The position numbers and the translations under genes are program-made. The notes below the pieces were generated by a model. It did no database searches. It saw only the letters and a program-made list of their open reading frames with translations, and was not told the DNA's origin. From NCBI RefSeq assembly GCF_008000815.1, contig NZ_CP042806.1, positions 3,162,001 to 3,226,000 on the forward strand: a stretch of DNA of 64,000 nucleotides, in the 5' to 3' direction. This DNA comes from Terriglobus albidus (lineage in GTDB: Bacteria > Acidobacteriota > Terriglobia > Terriglobales > Acidobacteriaceae). Below are positions 7,663 through 17,398 of the stretch, one piece after another; the first letter of the stretch is position 1, and every line of letters starts with the position of its first letter.

Positions 7663-8838
7663 TTACAGGGACCGAAGCCGTCTGCAGGCCTCGTCCAACG
7701 CGTCGTCCTTCTTCGCATAGCAGAAGCGCAGCAGGTTCTCTCCTTTGCCCGCACGGAAGAATGCTGACCCAGCCACGGCAGCCACGCCAACCTGTTTGAG
7801 CAGGTTGCGCGCCTTCTCCTTCGAGGTGGAGCCTTCAACGCGGGAGACATCGGCAAGGATGTAATACGCTCCCTGCGGGACAGTCGGCGTGAGTCCGGCA
7901 TCTGCAAGTGCAGCTACGGTCTTGTCGCGCTTGGCGACGTACTCGGTCCGCATGTCGGTATAGAAGCTATCAGGAAGGTCGCACAGGCCTGCGGCCACAC
8001 CATGCTGCAGCGGAGCCGGAGCGGATATGAAGAGCAGGTCGTGGAAGTAGGCGATGGACGGGGTCCAGCGCTTACTGGCGTGCAGGTAGCCGAGACGCCA
8101 GCCGGTGACGGAGAAGGTCTTGGAAAAGCCGGCGATCGTGATCGTCCGCTCCGCCATGCCGGGCAGTGTTGCCGGGGAGATATGCTCGTGACCGTCGTAG
8201 AGGAAGTACTCGTAGATCTCGTCGGTGATGACGAAGAGATCCGCATCGATCGCGATGGTAGCCAGTGCCTCCAGCTCCGTGCGCGTGAAGACCTTGCCTG
8301 ACGGATTGCCGGGCGTATTGACCAGGATGGCGCGGGTTTTCGGCGTGATGGCGTTTGCCAGGGCTTCGGGATCGAAGTCCCAGCGGGGCGCAGTCAACGG
8401 AACAATCACAGGCTTCAGGTTCAGGCCCAGCAGCATGTTGACGTGGTAGCCGTAGAAGGGCTCGAAGACGATTACTTCATCGCCTGGATCGAACAACGCC
8501 ATGCAGGTCGCCAGCATGGCTCCGGTGGTTCCGGTCGTGACCAGGATCTCGCCATCGGGATCGGCGGTAATGGCGTTGTAGTGCGCAAACTTGCGCGCGA
8601 TAGCATGGCGCAGGGAATCGATGCCGTCCATACGCGCATAGATATTGAAGCCATTACGCATCGCGTTGACGGCGCCTTCAATCACAGGATGCGGCGGGTC
8701 CGTATCGCAGACGCCCTGGGACATATTGATGCCATCGATGGCGTTGCATGCGATGGTCATGGCGCGGATCTCAGATTGAACGATGGAGGGAGCCAGTTTA
8801 CTGAGTCGCAGGGCAGAGCTGGTAGAAGCAATTGGCAT
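7663..8838 (-). CDS. PLP-dependent class I/II aminotransferase
   Basis: 391 residues of the aspartate-aminotransferase superfamily. Visible motifs are 'NTPGNPSGKVFTRTELEAL', 'VITDEIYEYFLYDG' (Asp and Tyr contacting PLP) and 'TITIAGFSKTFSVTGWRLGY', in which the lysine forms the Schiff base. The N-terminal half ('GVCDTDPPHPVIEGAVNAMR', 'ILVTTGTTGAMLATCMALF') fits the KAT/methionine/aspartate aminotransferase group, but the amino donor cannot be fixed. ATG 8838 was chosen because AGGAG lies at the right distance and earlier codons do not resemble the family. Confidence 0.88.
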   Translation of the reverse strand: MPIASTSSALRLSKLAPSIVQSEIRAMTIACNAIDGINMSQGVCDTDPPHPVIEGAVNAMRNGFNIYARMDGIDSLRHAIARKFAHYNAITADPDGEILVTTGTTGAMLATCMALFDPGDEVIVFEPFYGYHVNMLLGLNLKPVIVPLTAPRWDFDPEALANAITPKTRAILVNTPGNPSGKVFTRTELEALATIAIDADLFVITDEIYEYFLYDGHEHISPATLPGMAERTITIAGFSKTFSVTGWRLGYLHASKRWTPSIAYFHDLLFISAPAPLQHGVAAGLCDLPDSFYTDMRTEYVAKRDKTVAALADAGLTPTVPQGAYYILADVSRVEGSTSKEKARNLLKQVGVAAVAGSAFFRAGKGENLLRFCYAKKDDALDEACRRLRSL

Positions 8839-8886
8839 CGAAGACGCTCCTGGGATGTGCTTTCGATGATAGCAATTGCCCGTCGA

Positions 8887-8945
8887 GGGCATGTCATCCA
8901 ATTGCCAGTACTGACCTTCATCATCAGCCACTGGATGACATACCC
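8887..8945. repeat. Inverted repeat upstream of the aminotransferase gene
   Basis: GGGCATGTCATCCA (8887-8900) and TGGATGACATACCC (8932-8945) are inverted repeats with one mismatch, separated by 31 bases. They lie about 50 bp upstream of the aminotransferase ATG and 20 bp from the end of the DUF3309 gene. They could be a terminator-like hairpin for the latter or a two-half-site operator for the former. Confidence 0.5.
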
Positions 8946-8965
8946 TGGATTCCGCGAGGCCTGTT

Positions 8966-9115
8966 CTAAACTCCGCGCGTCAGCAGAAGTACCAGCACAA
9001 TCAGCAGGATCAGGCCAAGACCGCCGCTTGGGTAATAGCCCCAGCTGCGGCTGTAAGGCCAGGCCGGAAATGCGCCAAACATCAGGAGAAGCAGAACGAT
9101 CAGAAGGATAAGCAT
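8966..9115 (-). CDS. DUF3309-type small membrane protein
   Basis: 49 residues, two hydrophobic helices (MLILLIVLLLLMFGAFPAWP and GLGLILLIVLVLLLTR) joined by a Tyr/Ser/Gly turn (YSRSWGYYPSGG). This layout is typical of the DUF3309 family, whose function is unknown. A strong GGAGG lies 6 bases before the ATG at 9115; a longer frame to 9403 has no comparable start. Such peptides are often stress-associated envelope components (inference). Confidence 0.75.
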   Translation of the reverse strand: MLILLIVLLLLMFGAFPAWPYSRSWGYYPSGGLGLILLIVLVLLLTRGV

Positions 9116-9252
9116 AAAAACCTCCAGAAAGATCGATGAGGTAGATGCCGAACATACGCATTTGGGCTGCCCTGGCCTGTATCCCGCTAAATATAGGTAG
9201 CTAAAGCAACAAAAACGCCTCTGCGGGACTCTTACTTCCCGCGAATGCCGCG

Positions 9253-9366
9253 CTAGTGCGTTTTCCCTTGGGTGCAGCGTAGGGTTTTCGCATTCTACGG
9301 GCGTTTCCCGCAATGAAAACGCCACTGGACGCCCTTTCCGGAATACCCAGCAACGGGAAAACGGTC
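9253..9366. repeat. Dispersed 114-bp element, copy 1
   Basis: Aligned to the reverse complement of 15866-15985 this stretch matches over its whole length, including the central GGGCGTTTCCCGCAATG followed by AAAACGCC and the ATACCCAGCAAC block. The ends are short inverted repeats (CGTTTTCCC near 9259, GGGAAAACG near 9355). No coding capacity is seen; it looks like a REP/MITE-type intergenic repeat. Confidence 0.7.
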
Positions 9367-9405
9367 TATGGGTGCGGACTTCGACACAAAAGGGAGGACA
9401 CAATC

Positions 9406-9558
9406 ATGTTCCTGCTTCTGGCAATCATCCTGGTTCTGGCGTGGTTTGGTGGATTCACGCTGATGCATGTCTCAGGCTTCCTGATCCATCTGTTGCTCAT
9501 CTTTGCGGTGATCTCGCTGATCATGCACTTCATCGGCGGGTCGCGGAAGGCGGTATAG
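9406..9558 (+). CDS. Lmo0937-type small membrane protein
   Basis: 50 residues with two hydrophobic helices (MFLLLAIILVLAWFGGFTLM, FLIHLLLIFAVISLIMHFIG) and a short basic tail. This matches the lmo0937/DUF5670-like family of tiny membrane proteins of unknown function. AAAGGGAGG is well placed before ATG 9406. It begins 40 bp after the copy-1 repeat and stands divergent from the DUF3309 gene; the two small proteins may respond to similar envelope conditions (inference). Confidence 0.75.
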   Translation: MFLLLAIILVLAWFGGFTLMHVSGFLIHLLLIFAVISLIMHFIGGSRKAV

Positions 9559-9574
9559 AACTGGGGCAGCAAAG

Positions 9575-9604
9575 AAGAAGGCCGGGCAATCGCCCGGCCT
9601 TCTT
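9575..9604. terminator. Convergent intrinsic terminator
   Basis: A perfect 13-bp stem (9575-9587 with 9592-9604, loop AATC) sits between the small membrane protein gene and lon, which converge on it. Confidence 0.85.
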
Positions 9605-9621
9605 GCTTCTCTCATTGCGGC

Positions 9622-12033
9622 TTACTGGTGGGTAACGACCGGCTGGACGGTCTCGGTGAGCGGGACTCCAAGCGCATCCGGTGTTTCTTCCTTCAGATCC
9701 GGTAGCTTGCCTTCCAGGGCGATCTGCAGCACCTCATCCATGTTCTCGACAAAATGCATCTTCATGCTGTTCTTCAGCAGGTCAGGGAGGTCGGCGAGGT
9801 CCTTCCGGTTATCCGCCGGCAGGATCGCTTCAAAGATACCGGCGCGATGAGCGGCCAGCAGCTTCTCCTTCAGACCACCGATCGCCAGTACTTTGCCGCG
9901 CAGCGTGACCTCTCCTGTCATGGCGACGTCCCGGCGTACCGGAATCTTCGTCAGGGCAGAGGAGAGCGCAGTCGCCAACGTAATGCCGGCCGACGGACCA
10001 TCCTTGGGAATGGCGCCTTCGGGCACATGTACGTGGATGTCGATGTTGCGATAGAAGTCCTTGCTGAGGCCCAGGTGATGCGCCCGTGAACGAACGTAGC
10101 TGAGGGCCGCCTGTGCTGACTCCTGCATGACGTCGCCGAGCTGGCCGGTGGTGGTGAGCTTACCCTTGCCGTCCAGCACCTGTACTTCGGTCTGCAGAAT
10201 GCTGCCGCCAACCTCAGTCCAGGCAAGGCCGGTGACCAGGCCGACCTCACTCTTCTCCTGTACCTGCGACTCGCGGAAGCGAGGCACGCCAAGGAAGTCG
10301 GAGAGGTTGTCTTTCGTTACCTCTTCCTTGTGCTTGGGCCCGTTCTTTACGACACGGCGAGCTACTTTGCGGCAGACATTGCCGATCTCGCGTTCCAGGT
10401 TACGAACACCGGCTTCGCGGGTGTAGGAGCGAATAATGTCCTGGAGGGCGTCGTCGGAAAAGACGACCTGCTTTTCGGTCAGTCCCGTCCCTTCGCGCTG
10501 TTTCTTGAGCAGGTACTGCTTGGCGATCTCGAGCTTTTCGATGTCGGTGTAGCCTGACAGGCGCAGAATCTCCATACGATCCTGCAGCGGGCCGGGGATC
10601 GTATGCAGCACGTTGGCCGTCGCTACGAAGAGCACCTGCGAGAGGTCGTATTCGACATCCAGATAGTGATCCTGGAAGCTGTTGTTCTGCTCCGGATCGA
10701 GGACTTCGAGCATGGCCGAAGCAGGATCGCCGCGGAAGTCGGAGGCCATCTTGTCGATCTCGTCGAGCATGATGACCGGGTTCTTCGTTCCGGCCTTCTT
10801 CATCGACTGAATAATCTGGCCGGGAAGGGCGCCGATGTAAGTACGGCGGTGACCGCGAATCTCAGCTTCATCGCGTACGCCACCCAGCGACATACGGACG
10901 AACTTGCGTCCGGTGGCTTTTGCGATCGACATGCCGAGCGATGTCTTACCGACACCCGGAGGTCCGACAAAGCAGAGGATCGAGCCCTTCGGATTCTTCA
11001 CAAGCTGACGCACAGCCAGGAACTCGAGAATGCGGTCCTTGATTTTATCCAGTCCGTAGTGATCCTGGTTGAGGACCTTCTCTGCATGCTCAATGGAGCG
11101 GATCTCCTTGGACTTCTTCTTCCACGGTACCGCGAGCAGCCAGTCAAGATAGTTGCGCGAAACAGTCGACTCGGCAGACATCGGCGGCATCGCTTCAAGC
11201 TTCTTGAGCTCCTGCATCGCCTTATCGAAGGCTTCCTTCGGCATGCCTGCGGCTTCGATCTTCTTCTTTAGATCATCGAACTCGCTCTTCTCGCCGCGGC
11301 CCAGCTCCTTCTGAATAGCCTTGATCTTCTCGTTGAGGTAGTACTCTTTCTGGGCCCGCTCCATCTGCCGCTTCACACGCGACTGGATGGTGCGGTCCAT
11401 GTTCAGCTTTTCGATTGCAGTCTCGAGGGTGTCGGCAACACGCGACAGACGCAGCTCCGGAGCGAAGACCTCCAGCAGCTCCTGCTTCTCATCGATGCGA
11501 AGCTGCAGGTTGGCGGCGATCATATCGGCCAGCTTGGCGGGCTCATCCAGACGAACGCTGGCGGCCATCGTCTCGTAGTTCAGTGACTGCTGCAGCTTGA
11601 CGTACTGCTCGAAGAGCGAGTGCACCTTCTGCACCAGGCCTTCTACCTGCGGAGTCATTTCAAGCTGCGTGCGGCCGGTGCGCAGGGTGGCAACGAAGAA
11701 GCCATCTTCGTCATTGAGTTCGGTGGCGCGGGCGCGTTCAATGCCTTCTACCAGCACCTTGATGTTGCCATCAGGCATTTTGACGCTTTGCACGATGTTG
11801 CCGATGGTGCCTACCTGGTAGATATCGTCGGCGCTGGGATCGTCTACCGTGGCGTCATGCTGTGTCGCCAGGAAGATGCGGCGGTCGCCATTCAACGCCT
11901 CTTCCAACGCGCGTACGCTGGACTCGCGGCCGACGACGAACGGAGTCATCATGTGAGGAAAGATGACCATATCGCGTATGGGCATCATTGGCAGCTTTTG
12001 AACCTCGCTGCTTAGGACTTCTTTCGAGCTCAT
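9622..12033 (-). CDS. lon: ATP-dependent protease Lon
   Basis: 803 residues of LonA type: an N-terminal substrate-binding LAN domain ('[20 protein letters not shown]'), an AAA+ module with Walker [10 protein letters not shown] and Walker [10 protein letters not shown], and a C-terminal protease domain with the Ser681 (PKDGPSAG) and Lys722 (GGLKEK) dyad. It degrades damaged and regulatory proteins in the cytoplasm. The start at 12033 (MSSKEV) is preferred because GGGAGG lies 8 bases before it. It is the last gene of the tig-clpP-clpX-lon array, but a terminator separates it from clpX, so it probably has its own promoter. Confidence 0.97.
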   Translation of the reverse strand: MSSKEVLSSEVQKLPMMPIRDMVIFPHMMTPFVVGRESSVRALEEALNGDRRIFLATQHDATVDDPSADDIYQVGTIGNIVQSVKMPDGNIKVLVEGIERARATELNDEDGFFVATLRTGRTQLEMTPQVEGLVQKVHSLFEQYVKLQQSLNYETMAASVRLDEPAKLADMIAANLQLRIDEKQELLEVFAPELRLSRVADTLETAIEKLNMDRTIQSRVKRQMERAQKEYYLNEKIKAIQKELGRGEKSEFDDLKKKIEAAGMPKEAFDKAMQELKKLEAMPPMSAESTVSRNYLDWLLAVPWKKKSKEIRSIEHAEKVLNQDHYGLDKIKDRILEFLAVRQLVKNPKGSILCFVGPPGVGKTSLGMSIAKATGRKFVRMSLGGVRDEAEIRGHRRTYIGALPGQIIQSMKKAGTKNPVIMLDEIDKMASDFRGDPASAMLEVLDPEQNNSFQDHYLDVEYDLSQVLFVATANVLHTIPGPLQDRMEILRLSGYTDIEKLEIAKQYLLKKQREGTGLTEKQVVFSDDALQDIIRSYTREAGVRNLEREIGNVCRKVARRVVKNGPKHKEEVTKDNLSDFLGVPRFRESQVQEKSEVGLVTGLAWTEVGGSILQTEVQVLDGKGKLTTTGQLGDVMQESAQAALSYVRSRAHHLGLSKDFYRNIDIHVHVPEGAIPKDGPSAGITLATALSSALTKIPVRRDVAMTGEVTLRGKVLAIGGLKEKLLAAHRAGIFEAILPADNRKDLADLPDLLKNSMKMHFVENMDEVLQIALEGKLPDLKEETPDALGVPLTETVQPVVTHQ

Positions 12034-12159
12034 ATCTGTCATTCCTCCCATTTAGACGCGCCAGCGCACAGCTGAGATGCGGTAGTGGTTCCGCGGCGTT
12101 CCGATGATTGTAATTCGCTTTGCCTTAACATGCGGGGCAACTCGCTTTGTTGAAGTGAA

Positions 12160-12194
12160 AGAAAATCGCCGTGGCTTGAAAGAGCCACGGCGAT
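12160..12194 (-). terminator. Intrinsic terminator after clpX
   Basis: A perfect 12-bp stem (12165-12176 with 12183-12194, loop TGAAAG) is followed on the minus strand by TTTTC. It lies 30 bp past the clpX stop. Confidence 0.88.
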
Positions 12195-12223
12195 GGGTAC
12201 GAAAGTGTAGAAGAACAGGCTAT

Positions 12224-13510
12224 TTAGCCGGCTTTTTCCAGAGGGAGAGAGGTCGTCATGTCGCGGTTTTTCACCATCTCGTCCGTAATCTCCAGTTCCT
12301 TGATCTTCTTGTTGCCCGGCACGTTGTACATCAGGTCGAGCATCAGCTCCTCCAGGATCATGCGCAGGCCGCGGGCGCCGACCTTGCGGGCAAGAGCTTC
12401 ACGCGCAATAGACTGTGCAGCTTCGGCGGTGAAGGTTACCTTGACGCCCTCGTACTCAAACAGCTTGGAGTACTGCTTCAGGATGGCGTTGCGCGGCTTG
12501 GTGAGAATCTCGATGAGCGCTGCCTCGTCCAGCTCGTCCAGGATGCCAAGCACCGGCAGACGTCCGATGAACTCGGGAATCAGTCCGTACTTCAGCAGAT
12601 CCTGCGGTTCAGCCTGACGCAGCAGCTCGGTATCACGCTGCGCGCGGATCGGTGTAATGTCGCCGGCAGGCGTCTCCGGTTCGGTCAAGGTCTTGAAGCC
12701 AAGGGCCTTCTTGCCCACGCGGCGTGCGATGACGCGCTCCAGGCCGACAAACGCGCCGCCGCAGATAAACAGGATATTCGTCGTGTCAACTGCGGTGAAC
12801 TCCTGATGCGGATGCTTGCGTCCGCCCTGCGGGGGAACGTTGGCAACGGTGCCTTCCAGAATTTTGAGCAGTGCCTGCTGAACGCCCTCGCCCGAGACAT
12901 CGCGGGTGATGGAGGGGTTTTCGTCCTTGCGGCCGATCTTGTCGATCTCATCAATGTAGATAATGCCGCTCTGCGCACGCGCGACATCGCCATCCGCCGC
13001 CTGCAGCAGCTTTAGAATGATGTTCTCGACGTCTTCACCGACGTAGCCGGCCTCGGTCAGCGTAGTCGCATCCACGATCGCGAAGGGAACATCCAGCATC
13101 TTCGCCAGGGTCTGCGCCAGCAGGGTCTTGCCGGAACCGGTGGGACCGACGAGCAGAATGTTGGACTTTTGCAGCTCAACATCGTTGCCGCGCGTCCGGT
13201 TCATCTGAATGCGCTTGTAGTGGTTGTAGACAGCAACTGCAAGCTTCTTCTTCGTCAGGTCCTGACCGATGACGTACTCATCGAGGAAGGCCTTCACTTC
13301 ATGGGGCTTGGGCAAGTGTGCTGGAGCGGCGCCTTGCTGTTTCTCACCGCGGTCGTCTTCGAGAATGGAGTTGCAGACGGCAACACACTCATCGCAGATG
13401 TACGCGCGAGGATAGTCAGAGGGAGAAGAGATTAGCTTGGCGACTGCGTCCTGCGACTTATGGCAGAACGAGCAACGGAGGGATTCATCTGAGCCCCGTG
13501 ATGTTTTCAT
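12224..13510 (-). CDS. clpX: ClpX, ATPase subunit of ClpXP
   Basis: 428 residues. The N-terminal zinc-binding domain has Cys13, Cys16, Cys39 and Cys42; the AAA+ domain follows with Walker A GPTGSGKT (122-129) and Walker [10 protein letters not shown], plus the sensor region '[20 protein letters not shown]'. ClpX recognises, unfolds and feeds substrates to ClpP. Length and domain order are normal. It lies 178 bp downstream of clpP on the same strand with a hairpin between, so part of its expression may be uncoupled from clpP. Confidence 0.97.
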   Translation of the reverse strand: MKTSRGSDESLRCSFCHKSQDAVAKLISSPSDYPRAYICDECVAVCNSILEDDRGEKQQGAAPAHLPKPHEVKAFLDEYVIGQDLTKKKLAVAVYNHYKRIQMNRTRGNDVELQKSNILLVGPTGSGKTLLAQTLAKMLDVPFAIVDATTLTEAGYVGEDVENIILKLLQAADGDVARAQSGIIYIDEIDKIGRKDENPSITRDVSGEGVQQALLKILEGTVANVPPQGGRKHPHQEFTAVDTTNILFICGGAFVGLERVIARRVGKKALGFKTLTEPETPAGDITPIRAQRDTELLRQAEPQDLLKYGLIPEFIGRLPVLGILDELDEAALIEILTKPRNAILKQYSKLFEYEGVKVTFTAEAAQSIAREALARKVGARGLRMILEELMLDLMYNVPGNKKIKELEITDEMVKNRDMTTSLPLEKAG

Positions 13511-13627
13511 CGGTAAGGCGACTCCTGGTTACAACGGGCCGTGCTGGGGAACTTGTTGTCAGTTTACACCCGTTTCGCATGTCCCTTCGGGAACGGGTAT
13601 CGACCTTATTTCCCATAACCAAAATGG

Positions 13628-13658
13628 GAAAACGCCCGGAACCACTCCCGGGCGTTTC
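13628..13658 (-). terminator. Hairpin between clpP and clpX
   Basis: AACGCCCGG (13631-13639) pairs with CCGGGCGTT (13648-13656) around an 8-base loop. On the minus strand the stem is followed by TTTTCCC, resembling a weak terminator or attenuator between clpP and clpX. Confidence 0.6.
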
Positions 13659-13688
13659 ACTGTACGCCGATTGCGTTTGCATTTCAAA

Positions 13689-14285
13689 TCAACCGCGAGT
13701 GCGATCAATAATATCGTCGATCAGGCCATAGTCCTTGGCCTGCTGGGCGCTCATGGTGAAGTCACGGTCGGTGTCGCGTTCGATCTGTTCGAACGTCTGA
13801 CCGGTGTGGCTCGCCATGATGGTATTCATGCGCTCACGCAGACGAAGAATCTCGCGGGCGTGGATGTCGATCTCCGTCGCCTGCCCCTGAATACCGTGGC
13901 CCATGATGAGCGGCTGGTGGATCAGGATGCGGGAGTTGGGGAGAGCAAAACGCTTGCCCTTGCTGCCGGCCATCAGAAGAAATGCGCCCATGCTAGCCGC
14001 CATGCCAATGCACAGCGTTTGCACATCATTCTTGATGTACTGCATCGTGTCGTAGATTGCCATGCCGGCGCTGACCGATCCGCCGGGCGAGTTGATGTAC
14101 AGCATGATGTCCTTCTCCGGGTCTTCACCGGAGAGGAACAGCAACTGCGCAATGATGACATTCGCGATCTGATCGTCGATCGGCGTCCCCAGGAAGATGA
14201 TGTTGTCGCGGAGCAGACGGCTGTAAATGTCGTAAGCGCGTTCGCCACGACTCGTCTGCTCAATCACCATGGGTACAAGTCCCAT
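13689..14285 (-). CDS. clpP: ClpP, serine protease subunit
   Basis: 198 residues, normal length. The catalytic triad is visible as Ser98 (GMAASMGAF), His123 (RILIHQP) and Asp171 (QIERDTDRD), in the same register as other ClpP proteins. It forms the tetradecameric chamber that works with ClpX and with the ClpC encoded at 19.7-22.1 kb. It starts 50 bp after the trigger factor gene, the usual arrangement for a coordinated folding/degradation operon. Confidence 0.97.
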   Translation of the reverse strand: MGLVPMVIEQTSRGERAYDIYSRLLRDNIIFLGTPIDDQIANVIIAQLLFLSGEDPEKDIMLYINSPGGSVSAGMAIYDTMQYIKNDVQTLCIGMAASMGAFLLMAGSKGKRFALPNSRILIHQPLIMGHGIQGQATEIDIHAREILRLRERMNTIMASHTGQTFEQIERDTDRDFTMSAQQAKDYGLIDDIIDRTRG

Positions 14286-14335
14286 ACTTCTCCTCTTCTC
14301 TACCTGTAGTGGCGCCAGGGGCGCGAGTTGATCGC

Positions 14336-15781
14336 CTACGAAGCCAGCTTGTCGTAGAGCACGTTCCCAGTCTTTTCGCGACGAAGTTGTTCCCGGATTC
14401 TATTGAGGCCGCCATCCGACGTCAAACGCTGCTTCAACTGCTCCAGCGGCTCACGCGACTGGATGGAGAGAATCAGCAGCTCGCGATCCACATCTTCATC
14501 GCTGACCTCGACGTTTTCGGTTGCGGCAATCTTGTCCAGGATGAGTGATGCCTTGACCTCACTGACGGCCTGATCGCGCTGTGCGGCGCGCAGGCGGACG
14601 AAGTCGAGCTTGCGCATGTCTTCTGCCTTCATGCCCTGGGCTGCCAGAGCGCGCAGGCCGCGATCCAGACGGGCATCGATCTGCTGCTGTACAAACGACT
14701 CCGGAACAGGGAACTCAAACTTTGCGATCAGCTCTTCGACCAGCTTCTCTTTGGCCTCATTCTCGAGCGCGTGCTTCTTGCGATCGGAAGCATGCTCGCG
14801 GAGCTTGCTGGTGAACTCATCCCAGGTCTCGTAGTCGCCGAGCTGCTTGGCCAACTCATCGTTCTGTTCCGGCAGCGTCTTCTTCTTGATGGCCTTGACC
14901 TTGACGTCGTAGCTGACGGTCTTACCAGCAAGGCGGGGCTCACCGAAGTCAGCCGGATACTCGACCTCAAGGGTCAGCTCATCACCCGGCTTCTTACCCT
15001 GCAGCGCATCGCTGAAAGCGGGAAGGGTGTTCTTACCGCCCAACTCTACCGGTACGTCTTCTCCGGTGATGGGCTCTGACGGTGTTACGTTCTCCAGACC
15101 CTCTTCGCCGACTGTCTGCGCCAGCGGCTTGATCTCGCCGGTGAAGCTGATCTCGGCCAGGTCACCAGTCGTCAGGGTACGGTCGTCCGTAACAGGCTCA
15201 ATGGTTGCCTGCGAGTCCAGCGCGCGATCGAGCTCTGACTGATACTCCTCTTCGGTAAGCTCAACCGACGGCTTGGCTACCTTTACAGAGTCGTAGCCGG
15301 TGATGTCGATCTCAGGCAGCACTTCAAAGGCAGCCTTGAACTTCAGCGGCTGGCCTTCGAACAGTGTCAGCTCAACGATCTGCGGTTGAGAGACCGGGTT
15401 TACGTTCTGCTCTTCCAGCGCGAGACGGAAGCGCTCGCTGACAAGCTGCTCCATCACTTCCTGACGGACGTCCTGGGCAAACTTCCGCTTGATGACGTTG
15501 GCAGGAACCTTGCCCGGACGGAAGCCCGGAATGCGCGCCTGCTTCTGGAACTTGCGGACAACCTTATCGAATGCAGCGTCAACGGCCTCGACCGGCGCTT
15601 CCACAGAGATCTCGCGCGTCAGGTCGGGGTTCAACACCGGGCCATGGTCATGATGATGGTGCGCGTGGTCGTGATCGTGATCATGGTCGTGGGTATGATC
15701 GTGCGCTGCAACTTCGGTGGTCGGGGTCTCGCTCTGAGGCGTCTCCGCCGCGTTCAACTCGTTGGTCTCAGTAGGGGTCAA
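14336..15781 (-). CDS. tig: Trigger factor with His/Asp-rich N-terminal extension
   Basis: 481 residues. The ribosome-binding domain carries the signature FRPGKVP ([20 protein letters not shown]), followed by a FKBP-type prolyl isomerase domain (about residues 190-290) and a helical chaperone domain. Before the canonical N-terminus there are some 50 extra residues, of which 27-47 are almost only His and Asp. The start is TTG at 15781 with GGAAGG upstream; the next Met is far inside the domain, so the extension seems to be translated. It could bind Zn or Ni, as the His-rich tail of SlyD does (inference). Confidence 0.93.
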   Translation of the reverse strand: MTPTETNELNAAETPQSETPTTEVAAHDHTHDHDHDHDHAHHHHDHGPVLNPDLTREISVEAPVEAVDAAFDKVVRKFQKQARIPGFRPGKVPANVIKRKFAQDVRQEVMEQLVSERFRLALEEQNVNPVSQPQIVELTLFEGQPLKFKAAFEVLPEIDITGYDSVKVAKPSVELTEEEYQSELDRALDSQATIEPVTDDRTLTTGDLAEISFTGEIKPLAQTVGEEGLENVTPSEPITGEDVPVELGGKNTLPAFSDALQGKKPGDELTLEVEYPADFGEPRLAGKTVSYDVKVKAIKKKTLPEQNDELAKQLGDYETWDEFTSKLREHASDRKKHALENEAKEKLVEELIAKFEFPVPESFVQQQIDARLDRGLRALAAQGMKAEDMRKLDFVRLRAAQRDQAVSEVKASLILDKIAATENVEVSDEDVDRELLILSIQSREPLEQLKQRLTSDGGLNRIREQLRREKTGNVLYDKLAS

Positions 15782-15865
15782 AACAGTGCCTTCCAGGGTT
15801 TGAAAATCTCACGTCGCGGCGCCGGGTCAGAGGACCACTCGACGCGCAGAAACGACTCTCTCTAT

Positions 15866-15985
15866 CCTAGAGCATTTTTCCTGTTGCTGGGTATCCCGGG
15901 AGGAGCGTGCAGCGGCGTTTTCATTGCGGAAAACGCCCATAAATGCACAAGCCCCGCCGTACACCTACAGGAAAAATGCTCCTAG
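15866..15985. repeat. Dispersed element, copy 2, with terminal inverted repeats
   Basis: AGCATTTTTCCTGT (15871-15884) and ACAGGAAAAATGCT (15967-15980) are perfect 14-bp terminal inverted repeats, extended outward by CCTAG on both sides. The centre holds GGCGTTTTCATTGCGG followed by AAAACGCCC, itself a hairpin. In reverse orientation it matches the copy at 9253-9366. It covers the stop codon of the lipoprotein gene at 15982. Confidence 0.75.
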
Positions 15986-17289
15986 GGCCGCGCCGGAACG
16001 GGGTCAAACGTTGAGCCGTCGCTGACCGACTTCACCTGGGCGGACGGGATGAACAATTCCAGACGCACCCTCCATTGCAGCGTTTTTCCAGGAGCCAGCA
16101 TCAAGTCATCCGCTTTTTCCGAATCAAGAGGTTTGCCGGAAGAATCGGTCGGATTGGCGACCGGTGAAACCACAATCCAGTTTTTTCCAGAGGGCGCAAA
16201 TACCCGTATGCCATTGATGGAAGCGGACATACCGACCACGCGCAGGCCATAGTCGATCGCCGGATCACGTAATTCGACGGTCGGTCCGTTGTCGAAGAGG
16301 GCGGGCTTTGGGTTGATGAGAGTAACGTCGAGATCCTGTGTCCCAAATGCTTTGCCCAGGCGGGCATTAAAGCCGTCGGAAGTGCTGAGATTGCCCCCGA
16401 TTGATGTTTTCGGGAGACGCACGGTGGCTTGTGCGCGATTGCCGCTCGGGATGGCAAGCCGGGGATACCACCCACTGCTGACGGGAACAGGCTCTGAACC
16501 GATGTTGGTTGAAGAGATCACCAGATCGATCGCCCTCCCGCTTAGCAGAGTCGATACGGTTACCTGTAGTTTGCCGGGCCAGTGGCCGCCGAAGTTTCCC
16601 GTCTCATAGGTCGCTCGTCCTTCACTTCCATCCGGCATGGTGTTGATCTGAGGGATCGAGGTGCTCATCGGGCTCAACAGGCCGAATCGGGCCATCGGTG
16701 GCGCGGCCGGGCGATCAGGATCGATCACAACGGGCAGGGAAACGGCCTTCCCATGAACGTTCACGACGAGATTCTTTCCGTCGGCACTGACGGAGCCGGC
16801 AAGCGGGTTGGCAAAGGGAACAAGAAACGCTCCACCAGCGATCGCATTGGCTTCTCCATGACTATCCGCGTCTGTTCCTGTCATCAGGGCCGCGATCTGG
16901 CTGAGAGAGGGAGCATTGAGAAGTTCCGTTTCTCCACGGCCGGGCAGGTACGCCTTGATGGATGCGATGTCCATGCCGCGCCCGGGAAGCACCGTGATCG
17001 CAATAAACTCGGGGACCTCGCCGCTGTAAGTCTGAAGGCGCTTCAAGGTCAACGCCTCCTGGCCGCCGAATTTGGGCGGAGCAGGCGGAGCCGGTACTGA
17101 GTCGTCTGTGCGGGCCAGGCGCTTTAGCGCCGCAGCGCCCTGGCCCCGTTTGCAGCCAAGGCCCGGGACCAGCAAGGAACTTGAGAGAGTAAGGGCAATG
17201 AGGCCGTCTCGCAGCCCATTCCGCCGAGGAGTTTGAAGACGAAAAACCTGAGAACCAGTGCTGCGGGGGGCAGGGAAGATTTCGGACAA
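15982..17289 (-). CDS. Mutarotase-like lipoprotein
   Basis: 435 residues starting at a TTG with GGAGAG upstream. A hydrophobic stretch (GLIALTLSSSLLVPGLGC, residues 29-46) ends in Cys like a lipoprotein signal, though the -3 residue is atypical. The body resembles the galactose-mutarotase/aldose-1-epimerase beta-sandwich: 'ATYETGNFGGHWPGKLQVTV', 'IDLVISSTNIGSEPVPVSSG', 'WYPRLAIPSG', 'WIVVSPVANPTD', and 'LMLAPGKTLQWRVRLELF' near the end. The family interconverts sugar anomers; the catalytic His/Glu pair cannot be assigned confidently here. The stop codon lies in the dispersed repeat. Confidence 0.65.
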   Translation of the reverse strand: MSEIFPAPRSTGSQVFRLQTPRRNGLRDGLIALTLSSSLLVPGLGCKRGQGAAALKRLARTDDSVPAPPAPPKFGGQEALTLKRLQTYSGEVPEFIAITVLPGRGMDIASIKAYLPGRGETELLNAPSLSQIAALMTGTDADSHGEANAIAGGAFLVPFANPLAGSVSADGKNLVVNVHGKAVSLPVVIDPDRPAAPPMARFGLLSPMSTSIPQINTMPDGSEGRATYETGNFGGHWPGKLQVTVSTLLSGRAIDLVISSTNIGSEPVPVSSGWYPRLAIPSGNRAQATVRLPKTSIGGNLSTSDGFNARLGKAFGTQDLDVTLINPKPALFDNGPTVELRDPAIDYGLRVVGMSASINGIRVFAPSGKNWIVVSPVANPTDSSGKPLDSEKADDLMLAPGKTLQWRVRLELFIPSAQVKSVSDGSTFDPVPARP

Positions 17290-17398
17290 ACCGTTGCTCT
17301 CCTCGTACTTAACTTCCGGCTAGTATACGCAGCCCGATCCTGAGGCTATCTACAATTGCACTGCACAGATTGCACTATTCTTAAAGCGGATCTGTCTT

